From: a virus
Virus record (IMG/VR): IMGVR_UViG_3300045999_001420
Coordinates: 1-53,546 of that record
Reading direction: 5' to 3' (one strand)
Length of the DNA: 53,546 nucleotides
The translations under genes and the position numbers were made by a program. Positions within the stretch are counted from its first letter, which is position 1, and each line of letters begins with the position of its first letter. Below are positions 20,561 to 30,800 of this stretch, one piece after another. A model generated the notes under the pieces. The model had not been told where the DNA came from, ran no database searches, and worked only from the letters and a program-made list of their open reading frames with translations.

Positions 20561-23179
20561 ATGGCCGGTATCAAGATCACGAACTTCCTCGGCATTGCAC
20601 CGAAGCTGTCGCCTGAACTTATCGGTGCGCAGTTCGCTCAGACGGCTGTGAACCTGAACCCATACTCTGGCGACCTGATCCCGTATCGCACCTCGAAGGA
20701 AGTCGGTAACACCAACCGTGGCGCTGGTGTACAGACGATCTACCCGATGCGCGACCCTAACGATGCTACGGTCAACAAGTGGCTGTCGTGGACCTCTGAC
20801 GTGGACATTGCCGTCCCGACGACGCTGGATGAAGAAGAGCAGCGCATCTACTACACCGGAGATGGCGTACCGAAGGTAACGGACTACAGCCTCGCTGTGT
20901 CGGGCGCTGGTCCTTATCCCGTTTCGGCTGGTAGCTACGACCTCGGGCTTCCGCTCCCAACGACCAAACCGTCTGCATCTGCGACAGCGTTCAGCGAGAA
21001 GACCACCAGCACCGTCGCTCGTGACGGAGCCGGTATCGCTACGATTGTAACTTCTGTTGCGCACGGACTGGACGTAGGGTCTCGTGTTAATATCTCGCAG
21101 TTATCTTATCGGACGGCGACATACGCGCGTGCTAATACGGGTGTAGTTACTGTCACTCTAGCCTCGCACGGCTATGAGACCGGTGCGCAACTCTTTATGA
21201 GCTTTGACGGTACTGGAGCGTCAAACCCTCCGACAGCGGCAGGGACGTACCCGATCACTGTAACAGCTTCAAACACATTTACGTTTACTGATACTGTAAA
21301 TGCTACGACTATTGCGGCTGGTACAAGCTGCGAAATTGGCCTCTATGACTTCAACGTAGTCAATGCCGAAGTTGTCACGATCCCTGACAGCACGACGTTC
21401 ACGGTTGCTTCCGCTGGCCCTAAGACCCCCACCATAACGGCGACGACCGGCAAGGTAAACCTCGCAGGCACTGTTCAGAGCCGCAAGTACGTCTATACGT
21501 GGATCACCCCGTGGGGTGAGGAGTCGATCCCCAGTGAACCGTCCGATGCCGTTTACGTACGCGAAGGTCAGACTGTTACGGTTAGCGGATTGCCGACCGC
21601 CAAGCCCAGCGGCAACAACTTCATTCGCGGGTTCCGGCTTTATCGCACTGTGGTCAGTGCATCTCAGGGTACGCAGTACTTCCTGCTGAAGACGGTGTAT
21701 TTCACGAACGCAATGACGTTTGCTGCCCGTACGTCCAACGTGGTCACGGCGAAATTCCAGCACCCGCATAACCTCGTAGTGGGCAGCAAGATCAAAATTA
21801 CCGGCACGGCCTTCGGCGGTACACCCGACACGAGTTTCAACGTGACGGACGGTACGGTTGTTTCTGCACCAGATAAGTATACGATTACGTACAATGCTGC
21901 CGGTTCTGACAAGGCGAACACTGCGACATCCGCAGGTACGCTATTCTGGGATGTGACTGAACCCGGTAAGACAACCTACAGGTACTACGAGTCCAGCACA
22001 TTTACGGACGACTTCAAGGTCAGCGGTCTGGTCTTCATTCTCGACTCACTCTACGCCGATGCGCCGGATGGAAATATGCAGGGCCTCACGATGGCCCACA
22101 ACAACATCTTGGTCGGTTTCGTGCAGAACGAAGTTTGCTTCTCCGACCCCGGTCGCCCGTGGTCGTGGCCGTTGCGTTATCGCATTGTGGTGGAGCACAA
22201 GATCGTGGCTGTTGCCGCAGTCGGCGGTGCTATTTACGTCTTGACGACCGAATACCCCTATCGCCTGTACGGCGATAGCCCTGATGTGATGACCGCTACC
22301 CGGTTTGATATTCCGATGCCGTGTACCTCGAAGCGCGGCGTGGTCAACATGGGCTACGGCGTTCTGTATCCCACCTATGGCGGCATCGCGTTGATTGGGC
22401 CTGATACAGGTGTCGCTCTCGCCACGAAGTCGATCCACGACCGGGATACATGGGCTGAAGCCTGCGATCCCTCGACCGCTGTTGCCGAGTTCTTCAACAA
22501 CAAGTACTTCATGTCCCACTCCACGGGGTCGATGTTGTTCGAGCGCGACGATCAGATCGGCGGCGTCATGGTGACAACTCCCACCAAGTTCAACGCTGCA
22601 TACTACGACGCGCGTTACGATAAGTTTTACTATGTCACCGCCGACAGCGGTGAGCTTTATGAATGGGATGCTGTAGGTCAGCCGCTTCTTACGACAGAGT
22701 GGAAGTCCAAGGTGTTCATCAATAAGGAATACACCAACATCGGTGCCGCGCGTGTCGTGGCTGATTTCAGTGCGGATCAAGCATCGTTCGATGCCATCGT
22801 GGCGTTCAACGTAGCCGTTGTTGCGCATAACACCGAAATGTGGAGCCTGTCGGATCAGCTTGGTACACTCAACGGGCAGCTTAGCTATACCGACCCGGTG
22901 ACTACAGCTTACACGATTGTCGATAACTCCATCGGTGGATCGCTGGTCAATGGCGATGTGCGCACGCAGTACACACTGGAGATCGTAGGCTCTTACGAAA
23001 TCAACTTCCGCCTGTGGGCTAACAAGGTTCTCGTCGCTGACGTGGTGATCTCGGACTCGGAAGTCTTCCGGCTTCCCACGGGCTACAAGTCGGATACCTT
23101 CGAGGTCGCGGTCAGCGGTTCCGCCCGCATCCGGGCTATCCATCTTGCAGATACACCCCAAGGTTTGGTGAACGTATGA
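20561..23179 (+). CDS. large tail protein, putative nozzle/tail tube component
   Basis: 872 residues. The opening MAGIKITNFLGIAPKLSPELIG with QFAQTAVNLNPYSGDLIPYR is the start pattern of podovirus tail nozzle or tail-stabilisation proteins (P22 gp10 or T7 tubular B analogues). The middle has two fibronectin- or Ig-like beta segments (residues about 155-260 and 380-430) with GVVTVTLASHGYETG repeats. The last third is propeller-like (FSDPGRPWSWPLRYRI; GDSPDVMTATRFDIPMPC). Exact role by analogy. Confidence 0.7.
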   Translation: MAGIKITNFLGIAPKLSPELIGAQFAQTAVNLNPYSGDLIPYRTSKEVGNTNRGAGVQTIYPMRDPNDATVNKWLSWTSDVDIAVPTTLDEEEQRIYYTGDGVPKVTDYSLAVSGAGPYPVSAGSYDLGLPLPTTKPSASATAFSEKTTSTVARDGAGIATIVTSVAHGLDVGSRVNISQLSYRTATYARANTGVVTVTLASHGYETGAQLFMSFDGTGASNPPTAAGTYPITVTASNTFTFTDTVNATTIAAGTSCEIGLYDFNVVNAEVVTIPDSTTFTVASAGPKTPTITATTGKVNLAGTVQSRKYVYTWITPWGEESIPSEPSDAVYVREGQTVTVSGLPTAKPSGNNFIRGFRLYRTVVSASQGTQYFLLKTVYFTNAMTFAARTSNVVTAKFQHPHNLVVGSKIKITGTAFGGTPDTSFNVTDGTVVSAPDKYTITYNAAGSDKANTATSAGTLFWDVTEPGKTTYRYYESSTFTDDFKVSGLVFILDSLYADAPDGNMQGLTMAHNNILVGFVQNEVCFSDPGRPWSWPLRYRIVVEHKIVAVAAVGGAIYVLTTEYPYRLYGDSPDVMTATRFDIPMPCTSKRGVVNMGYGVLYPTYGGIALIGPDTGVALATKSIHDRDTWAEACDPSTAVAEFFNNKYFMSHSTGSMLFERDDQIGGVMVTTPTKFNAAYYDARYDKFYYVTADSGELYEWDAVGQPLLTTEWKSKVFINKEYTNIGAARVVADFSADQASFDAIVAFNVAVVAHNTEMWSLSDQLGTLNGQLSYTDPVTTAYTIVDNSIGGSLVNGDVRTQYTLEIVGSYEINFRLWANKVLVADVVISDSEVFRLPTGYKSDTFEVAVSGSARIRAIHLADTPQGLVNV

Positions 23180-23463
23180 GTTTTGTTGCTCTACCTCCGG
23201 TCCCGACCTCCGGTCTTAGTGAAGCCGAGTTCCAGCTTTTGGCCGCGCTTACGCAGAATATCTCTGTGCTTACGGGTCAGGTTTCTTCTTCGAGCAAGGC
23301 CATTATCCCCGGACAGTTGACCCTTGGGTTTGCTCCCGATGGGCAGGCAAGTGGGGCGGCTAGTGACGTGGCGACCCTTACGACAGAATTACAAATCCTA
23401 ATAAACGATGTACAAGCATTGCGTGATACGTTAAACATTCTGATTGCGCAGCTTCGGGCTTGA
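23176..23463 (+). CDS. hypothetical virion protein, 95 aa
   Basis: Coupled to the tail protein by an ATGA overlap. A helical C-terminal half (DVATLTTELQILINDVQALRDTLNILIAQLRA) could trimerise as a coiled coil. The first half is Ser/Pro/Gly-rich. Likely a small tail or ejection component. Family not recognised. Confidence 0.6.
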   Translation: MSFVALPPVPTSGLSEAEFQLLAALTQNISVLTGQVSSSSKAIIPGQLTLGFAPDGQASGAASDVATLTTELQILINDVQALRDTLNILIAQLRA

Positions 23464-23474
23464 GGAGAGATGTT

Positions 23475-24311
23475 ATGGCTGGCACTATGAACGGACGCGG
23501 CGGTCTCAATCCGTCCGGCGTTTTTGACATCCGCAGGTTGATGCCTCAGAACCCGTTCAATAACGTGAACCCGCAGGCAGCGGCTATGCCGCTCGGTAGT
23601 GCGCCACCGATGGCTGGTTCGACCCTCAACATCCGCGCTCCGCAATTGCCGCCTGCCTACGCAGACGGAGGAATGGTGCCCCCTGCACCGCCAGCAGCCC
23701 CACCGATGACCCAGCCCGGTACGTCGCCCCAACAGCCCGGTCTGGCCGCACCCGGTGGGGCTGCGCCCACTCAACGCATGTCGCTCCAGCAGCTTCAGCA
23801 GGAAGCCCAGAAGTTCGCGCAGGCCAATCCGCAGGCAGTCCAAGCGATCCGCGAAGCCCTCATGGAGGGTGTGCAGGACGGCGACATCACGCCGCAGCAG
23901 ATCACGATGCTGGTTCAGATGGCGGTCGCCGCAGCACAGAACCCGGAACTCTACCCCCGTCTGCGCCAGATGGCGATCCAGCAGGGCATGGCCGATGAAG
24001 AAGACCTCCCCATGCAGTACGATCAGGGGATCATCTTTTCGCTTATCGTAGCCGGTGCGGCCATGCAGCAGTCCGGTGGTCAGGGTATGGCTGCGCCGCA
24101 GGTTCCCGGCGCTCAAGCGCCAGCGGCCATGATGAAGGATGGTGGTCATATCGCCATGACCCGCAGCCCCACGGGTGACAACACAGGCCGCGCCGACGAC
24201 ATCCCCATTCGCGTATCTGGCGGTGAGTATGTCATCCCCAAGCATGTCGTGGAGCGCAAGGGCACGGACTTCTTCGACAAACTCATCGGTAAGGACACGG
24301 GTGTAGCATGA
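23475..24311 (+). CDS. Gln/Pro-rich structural protein, 278 aa
   Basis: Start at ATG 23475 with GAGGAGAGATGTT before it; the frame is open from a TTG at 23460. Residues 1-100 are Pro/Ala/Gly/Met-rich and disordered, 105-190 helical and Gln-rich (QQLQQEAQKFAQANPQAVQAIREALMEG). The C-terminal block GDNTGRADDIPIRVSGGEYVIPKHVVERKG is typical of phage proteins encoded just before the internal virion proteins. Function unknown; a virion protein is likely. Confidence 0.65.
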   Translation: MAGTMNGRGGLNPSGVFDIRRLMPQNPFNNVNPQAAAMPLGSAPPMAGSTLNIRAPQLPPAYADGGMVPPAPPAAPPMTQPGTSPQQPGLAAPGGAAPTQRMSLQQLQQEAQKFAQANPQAVQAIREALMEGVQDGDITPQQITMLVQMAVAAAQNPELYPRLRQMAIQQGMADEEDLPMQYDQGIIFSLIVAGAAMQQSGGQGMAAPQVPGAQAPAAMMKDGGHIAMTRSPTGDNTGRADDIPIRVSGGEYVIPKHVVERKGTDFFDKLIGKDTGVA

Positions 24312-25540
24312 CCCAGATCACTTATATCAAGTCGTCGCTGCGGCACTCCTCCGCGCTTACGACCCCAGAGGTCGCCCTCACGCAGTTCGGCCTGTGGAAG
24401 AGCATCAAGCGGGCGTTTAAGAAGTACGCCAAGCCGCTTGCCGCCATCGTCGGCATCGCAGCATCCATCGCTGTCCCGTTCATCGCCCCAGCGGTTGCTG
24501 GAGTTATCTTTGGTGGTACGGCCCTCGCTTCCGGTGCTATCGGCGCTGCTATTGCAGGCGCTGGGTTGGGTGCTGCCGCAGGCGCACTGACTGCTTATGG
24601 TACGGGTCAGAGCGTCCTCATGGGTGCTGGCCTTGGTCTTCTCGGCGGTGGCCTTGGCGGCGGCATTTCTGGATTTACCGGCAGTGGCGGTGCGTTCTTG
24701 GGTAGCACGGCTGACGCTATCTATGGTTCTGGCATGGCCGCTTCTGCACTTACCGGCCCCGGCGCTGGTGGTTTGCTGGCTAGTGCTCTTCCCGGCTCCG
24801 CAGGTGCTGCCGCTCCCGGCACTGCTGCCGCAGGCACCGCAGGTACTACCGCCGCCACAACTGCTTCGACCGGTATCGGCTCTCGTCTTCTTGAAGCTAC
24901 GCTCAAGGCGGGTCCCGGCGCTGTCGGTACGCTTGTCTCCAGCCTTGCGCCGTCTGACGTGGGCGCTGCGACGGCGGAACTTAAAGCTGAGATGGAGCGT
25001 CTCCAGAACTCTGACATCAACGCCTATAACAATGCGAAGGTTCTGTACGACCAGCTTTTTGCACGCTACATGCAGATCGATTCTACCGCCGCTGCGCGGC
25101 TTGCTGAAGCGGATGTTCAGATGAAGACCGCTGGTCTTATCTCTGGAGTAAACGTCGCTCGTGGTGCTGCGTCTGCTGAATATGCCGGTGAAGCTGAGAA
25201 GCGCCGCCTTGGAGTACAGGGTTCGCAGGAAGCTTCCGGTGCTTTCACCGATACTTACTATCAGGGCGAGGGTGCCAAGACACAGGCACTCGCTGGTCTG
25301 TCCGGGGTTAACCCCCGATATTCTTCAAGCAGCGGTAACTATCTTGCCAACCGTGTAAATCGTGCTGAAGAGCAGCAGGCTGGTCTTGGGGCAGATATCG
25401 CTGCCGGTTTGACGCCATACACCTTGGCACTGGCTCCGAGGGACACGACTGTTACGAGCGAAGACTACGACCGACTGCTGAGAGAAAACGACAGTCTGCG
25501 CCGCCGCAGGCTCACTGAAGACAGTCTTACTGGCGCTTGA
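24308..25540 (+). CDS. internal virion (ejection) protein with Gly/Ala-rich membrane region
   Basis: 410 residues. Residues 45-190 are extremely hydrophobic and Gly/Ala-rich (AAIVGIAASIAVPFIAPAV; GAAIAGAGLGAAAGALTAYG), capable of membrane insertion. They are followed by helical segments (AELKAEMERLQNSDINAYNNAKVLYDQL). This resembles the smallest of the three ejection proteins of podoviruses (T7 gp14-like role), which helps to carry DNA across the envelope. It is first in a coupled three-gene ejection set. Assignment by architecture. Confidence 0.65.
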   Translation: MTQITYIKSSLRHSSALTTPEVALTQFGLWKSIKRAFKKYAKPLAAIVGIAASIAVPFIAPAVAGVIFGGTALASGAIGAAIAGAGLGAAAGALTAYGTGQSVLMGAGLGLLGGGLGGGISGFTGSGGAFLGSTADAIYGSGMAASALTGPGAGGLLASALPGSAGAAAPGTAAAGTAGTTAATTASTGIGSRLLEATLKAGPGAVGTLVSSLAPSDVGAATAELKAEMERLQNSDINAYNNAKVLYDQLFARYMQIDSTAAARLAEADVQMKTAGLISGVNVARGAASAEYAGEAEKRRLGVQGSQEASGAFTDTYYQGEGAKTQALAGLSGVNPRYSSSSGNYLANRVNRAEEQQAGLGADIAAGLTPYTLALAPRDTTVTSEDYDRLLRENDSLRRRRLTEDSLTGA

Positions 25541-25548
25541 GGTTCTAG

Positions 25549-27804
25549 ATGGCATACGTAGCAGGGCTTTACACCAAGGCCAGTCAGGCTTCCGCCGACG
25601 AGGCAAGGCGGTTCCGCGACTTCCAGACCCAGATCGATGAGATGGGTGCGCGTGAACGCGCAGGTCTGATGCGTCAGCAGCAGGCCGCTATGGATCGCCA
25701 GATGGCTGGTCTTGTTCAGCCGGGTCAGCTTTATACGCCCGAAACGCTGCCGCGTGTTTCTCCCGCCGGGACTTCAGTTGCGACCTCGCCGCTTCCGGCG
25801 ATGATGCCAGAGCAGCAAATCCAGCCTGAACTCACCGCACCTGCCGGTGCTGCTCCCGCACCTGCTGCCGGACTTACACCGTTCCGCATGTCTCCGGGTC
25901 CGATTGAGGCTGGCGGTACGCAGCCGCCCAGTGTCGCCCCTACCGGAGATCAGACAAAGACCGGTTTCGAGCAGGTTTTGCAAGGTGCAAAGCCAGTACT
26001 TCAGCGCAGGTACAATACGGATATACTTGAGAAGCTGCGCGTCTCTCCGCTACAGGGTGCGTATGACTTCTTCTTTACGCCTACCGGAGAAGTCGCGTCT
26101 AAAGAACAGACCGCAAAGCTAAATACTGAGGCAAGCACTTGGTACGCAAGCGAAGCTGTGCGCAATTTTATTACTTCGGATCAGACTGCATACACAGAAG
26201 CAGCACGCGATCCAGTCGGGTATTACCAGAAGAACAAGGACAAGATTGGCAAGAAAGCCGCCGCACCCGCAGCGGCTGCACCTGCTGAACAGCCCGCACC
26301 CGGTGGTACGCAGCCTATTCCTGCTCCGACTTCTACTGGCATTGCTCCGCTCGAAGTGCCCGCTGCCGTCCCTGTGAAGGACGAAGCGTTTGCAACGCAG
26401 TCGGCTGTGAAGCTTGAGAATGAGTTCCTGCCGCGCGTTGCTGAAGTCCCGCAGATGATGACTTCGGATACCGTCCAGCGCCTTGTGCGCCGCGCAACGG
26501 AACTTGGTGTGGACCCTGCTGCCGCCGTCGCCATCTACGGTGTCGAGACAAACTTCGGTCGTCGCGTAGGCGTCAGCGAGAAGGGCGCTCGTGGTCTGAT
26601 GCAGGTTATTCCTGCTACGTTCAACGGGATGAAGACGTTCTTCACGGACCCGGCTGAGATCAAGCGGTACAACATCCCGCAGCCCCTCGTGGATGCTGCG
26701 AAGAATATGTCTGCCGACGACGAAAACAGCTTCGATGCTGGTCTCCTGCGTATGAAATATGCAGAGTATAAGGGCGTAGCCAACAACCTCCTCGGCGCTG
26801 GATATAACGCATCTGCTGAAACGATTGCCAAGCTTGGTCGTCCACTGGCAACCGGCTCTGGCATCACGAACGAAGACTACAACAAGGCGTATATCGCACT
26901 CTACAACGAGGCGCGTAACTACGTTGGTCTTGAGCCGAACGCCCAGATGGCAAACTACGAAGCCACGGCACCACTCAGGCTTCAGGAGATCGACACCAAC
27001 GAGCAGCTTGAACTTACGAACTACAACAACGAGATCGGTCTGCTCCAGACGCAGAACGAACGTATCCTCGCCCAGCGCAATGTCATCGCGCAGCAGATCG
27101 CGTTCGCTCAGCAGAGCGGTTTTGCCAACCGTATTCCGGCATTGCAGCAGCAGCTTCTCCAGATCGATGACCTCCTTATGCAGGTGACGCAGCAGGCCAA
27201 CCAGTTGAACGCCGGGTATCAGACCAAGTTCAACGAGTTCAACATGCAGCGCACGACGGAGTTCAGTAACGTTGCTATCGGCAGGATGCTCCGTGGTGAT
27301 CCACGGTCGCTGTCGGAGCAGTGGTCCCGTGCCTATGGAGAACCTGTCACCATCCAGCGCCGGTCTGACGGCAAGTACAATATCTTCATGGGTGCGGACG
27401 GTCGCCGCATGAGTCCCGCAGCGGGCATGACCCCGGATGAGGTGGCTACCCAGTTCAAGATGGAGTTCGACTCTGCCTTCCGTGCGCAGGAAGCCGAGCG
27501 CCGTCAGGCCGAGCGTGATGCCGCAGTGCAGCATGACCGGGAGTTGGAGAAGATTTACGTCGAGAACGTCGGAAAGATCGAGGTCGCCAAGATCAGCAAG
27601 TCGCCTGTGCCCGGTTTCAGCAAGCCAGAACCCGTAAGGTACAACGAAGCGGGAGTTGCCATCGAGTTCATCTCCTTCGGTGAGGGTGCTTACGACAACC
27701 AACTTATCCGTATCAAATCCCCGCCGCAGCAGGAACTTAAGGATGGTATTCTCACCATCGATCAGGCTATAATCACCCGCGAACCAAGACCGGGACTTCA
27801 GTGA
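25549..27804 (+). CDS. internal virion protein with lytic transglycosylase domain
   Basis: 751 residues. A disordered Ala/Pro/Gly region (about 60-270) precedes an SLT/GEWL-like transglycosylase domain (about 310-470). Catalytic Glu is E333 in GVETNFGRR, with the family block SEKGARGLMQVIPATF after it. The rest is mostly coiled coil and Gln-rich (NNEIGLLQTQNERILAQRN; QSGFANRIPALQQQLLQID). The virion-borne murein hydrolase would open the cell wall for DNA entry, as T7 gp16 does. TGATG overlap with the giant gene downstream. Confidence 0.85.
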   Translation: MAYVAGLYTKASQASADEARRFRDFQTQIDEMGARERAGLMRQQQAAMDRQMAGLVQPGQLYTPETLPRVSPAGTSVATSPLPAMMPEQQIQPELTAPAGAAPAPAAGLTPFRMSPGPIEAGGTQPPSVAPTGDQTKTGFEQVLQGAKPVLQRRYNTDILEKLRVSPLQGAYDFFFTPTGEVASKEQTAKLNTEASTWYASEAVRNFITSDQTAYTEAARDPVGYYQKNKDKIGKKAAAPAAAAPAEQPAPGGTQPIPAPTSTGIAPLEVPAAVPVKDEAFATQSAVKLENEFLPRVAEVPQMMTSDTVQRLVRRATELGVDPAAAVAIYGVETNFGRRVGVSEKGARGLMQVIPATFNGMKTFFTDPAEIKRYNIPQPLVDAAKNMSADDENSFDAGLLRMKYAEYKGVANNLLGAGYNASAETIAKLGRPLATGSGITNEDYNKAYIALYNEARNYVGLEPNAQMANYEATAPLRLQEIDTNEQLELTNYNNEIGLLQTQNERILAQRNVIAQQIAFAQQSGFANRIPALQQQLLQIDDLLMQVTQQANQLNAGYQTKFNEFNMQRTTEFSNVAIGRMLRGDPRSLSEQWSRAYGEPVTIQRRSDGKYNIFMGADGRRMSPAAGMTPDEVATQFKMEFDSAFRAQEAERRQAERDAAVQHDRELEKIYVENVGKIEVAKISKSPVPGFSKPEPVRYNEAGVAIEFISFGEGAYDNQLIRIKSPPQQELKDGILTIDQAIITREPRPGLQ

Positions 27805-30800
27805 TGGCTAATCCGCTCGATCCGACCTTCTCCCCGCTCACCTCTGGTCTTGCAGCCCCGCCGCCTTCGATGGCGGAAGATTACGCCACACGACTTAGAC
27901 AGGCGGGTCTGGCACAGCGGCAGGGGTTTGTTCAGGAACCGGAGCTTCCTACCGGCAGGACGGCACGCCTCGCTTACAGCCCTTCGACCAAGCAGTTCTT
28001 CGTCGGCGGTTACACCTTTGACGATGACAACGACACTGCTGCCGTGGCGCTGTCGAAGTATGCCAACCAAGAAGCTCCGCTCCCTGAAGGTGACTGGCAG
28101 GAAATCGATCCGGCCAGCTACGCACAATATGTTGAGGGTATCCGCAGCCCCGGCTTCTTCCAGCAGATTGCCAACAACTTTGACATCGGTCTTGATGAGG
28201 CCCAGCAGACGCTGGGCTATGGTCTTATGTTTGCTGGTGCGACCGAAACGGGCGCACGCTTGGCAGACCAGAGTGCCGACCTTGCCAAGACCCAGATTTA
28301 CCAGCGCAACATCGAGAACATCGGTGAGAACGGCGTCCTTGACTGGGTTGCTGCAACCATTGGTCGTCTGGGCCCCAACATTATTGAGTCGGTGATCACT
28401 GCCGGTATCGGTGCCGGTATCGGCTCTGCGGCCACTCCCGCTGGTACAGCGGGCGGTGCGGTTCTGGGCTTCTTCGGCAAGTCTGCCGTTAAGAAGGCGC
28501 TCTACGAAGCTGCCAAGAAGCACTACACCGGACAGGCATTGGATGCCGCAGAAAAGAAGCTTCTTCTGTCCAGCGCGGGTATGCTGAACGCTGCGTCCAA
28601 CGCAGCCAAGACCAAGCTGGCCCCCGGTGCGTTCAACCAGTTCATGGAGGAAGGTCTTCAGGCTGGTGCCGAAAACGTAGCCCGTAGGGTTGCCGCCCGT
28701 GCTCCCACGGAGATCGGCGCAGCCGGTCTGTCTCTGGCATCCAACGTCTTCCAGCAGACCGGACAGGCTTATGGCGAGACCATGGCTGACGGTGGCGAAG
28801 GTAATCGCGCTGTCGCTCTCGGTGTTGGTGCGCTTGGCGGTATCGCGGATACGGCTGGTGAGTTCCTGCTGGCTGGCCGTGTGTTCAGCGAAGCGATGGG
28901 TGACGTTGCCGGGTCCATTACCAAGCGCAAGAAGGCCCTCAACATCCTCAAGGGCGTAGGCGCTGGCGCTGGCGTAGGTGCGGGTATGGAAGGTGGAACG
29001 GAAGCGTTCCAAGAAGTCCTCCAGCTTGCTGCTAACCCGGTGGTCGATGTCAATACGGCAGAGGGCCAGAGCCGTCTGCTCAACGCCTTTGCTGGTGGTG
29101 CGCTCCTCGGTGGTGGTTTCGGTGGTGCCGGTGGTATCTTTGCTGGTAGCCTCACTGACAATAAGCAGGAAGCCAACCTTCTGCTTCCAGTGGCGAAGAC
29201 CGACCCCGGCTACGCCCAGTACCTCCTCGATGTGAAGAAGCAGCTTGGCGAGGCTGAGTACAATAAGGTCTTCGGCCCGCCCCAGCCGTACACGAACATT
29301 ATGGAACAGGAAGCGATCAAGGCATCGCAGGTCCCGCTGACTGGGGCCGCGCCTACGACCTTCCAAGTTCAGCCTACCCCGCCGATCAATCTCGGTAGCC
29401 CAAACGTCGCCACTGAAGAATTTGGTATGTCGGGCACTGCGACGGGTGAGCTTCCGCAGGGGGTTATGGCACCCACTGTTTCGGACATGGCTCCTGCGCC
29501 CCCTGCACCGCCCGCACCTATCTCCATGGGTGCCACCATGGCCCCCGGCCAGATGGGCGGGGCAACGACTTTCGAGCAGTTCCAAGCTGCTGCGATGCAG
29601 CAGGCGCAGCAGGCTGCGGCAGCACCCGTGGCTCCTACCCCGCCGCCCGTACAAGACCTTCGTAGTGTTGGTATCCCACAGCCTGCGGCTGCTGGCGCAG
29701 CGCCGCTTCCCGGTGGCGAAAGCATCAACGCTCGTCTCCTTCGTAGGGGTGCTACCGCACAGGCCACACCGCCCGCTCAGCAGCAGGGTACGATCCAGCA
29801 GGTTGTTGAGCAGGGTCCTCTTCGTATGGCAGGGCAAGTTCCTGCTCGTATGGGTGCATTACTTCGCCCCACTGCGGTGATGGATCGGGTCCCTTCAACT
29901 GCTGGTCAGGCTACCGGCACCGTGGTGCAGCCGCTCACTGCTGCCATTAACCTCAAGCGTCCCGCCTCCCCGGCGGGTGGGCGTACAAACGCGCTTGCCT
30001 TTCTGTCTAATGTCATCAATGCAGGACAGAATACGTTTAATACAAGCGAACTTGGGTCGTATCTTTTCCCTAAGAAGACAAAGCTCAACGCCGTTGATCG
30101 CAACCGTGTGAACACAATTATTGATCGCCTGATCACGGACAAGTTAATCGCTGAAGGACCCATTGGTACATACACTATAGATACGGAGAAGGTTCGTGCC
30201 ACTCAGCCCGGAGCAGGAACAGAAGGTGCAAAGCCTGCTGGAGAAGGGGCAGGCAAAGACAGAGGCGCAGGCAAGGGCAATCGTCTACGCGCAGAGCAAC
30301 CGCCCACCGCCAAAGAACCCGCATCCGAAGCACAAGGGCCTGCCGCCCGGAGTAAAGAAGTACGGGAAGAAGTTGGTGGAGCCGCTCTTCTAGCGGCTAA
30401 GAAGCCCGTCGTGGAGAAGAAGCCGCCGCGTAAGACGCTCAAGAAACCTGCGGAGCCGGAACCCCCAAAAGCGGAAGGGGCAGCGGTCGCCCCCTCGCAA
30501 GAGGCCGCAAAGACTAAGGGTAAGAAGCCTGCTGCCGAAAAGGTGAAGCCCTACAAGGACCTCACTGAAGACGAGCAGCTTGCGCTTGCCAAGGAAGCCG
30601 AGAAGCAGGGGGCAATAGTCGCTACGCTGATGGAGCGTGAGCAGGATGTCCCTGACCTTCCCATGAATGCGACCAAAGTGGAAGCCGACCTCTATGAGGT
30701 GTACGGCACCATTGGCAATATCATCCTTGCTCAGCGCGACAACAAAAAGAAGGGCACGTCCGTAAAGAACGCTGCCAAGCAGTCGTTCATCGATAGCGTT

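Noticed and set aside
27798-29837. 679-codon open frame antisense to the giant virion gene
   Set aside because: It mirrors the codon pattern of the sense gene, lacks a ribosome site, and its composition (Cys/His/Arg/Leu-rich without domains) is typical of antisense shadows in GC-rich genes.
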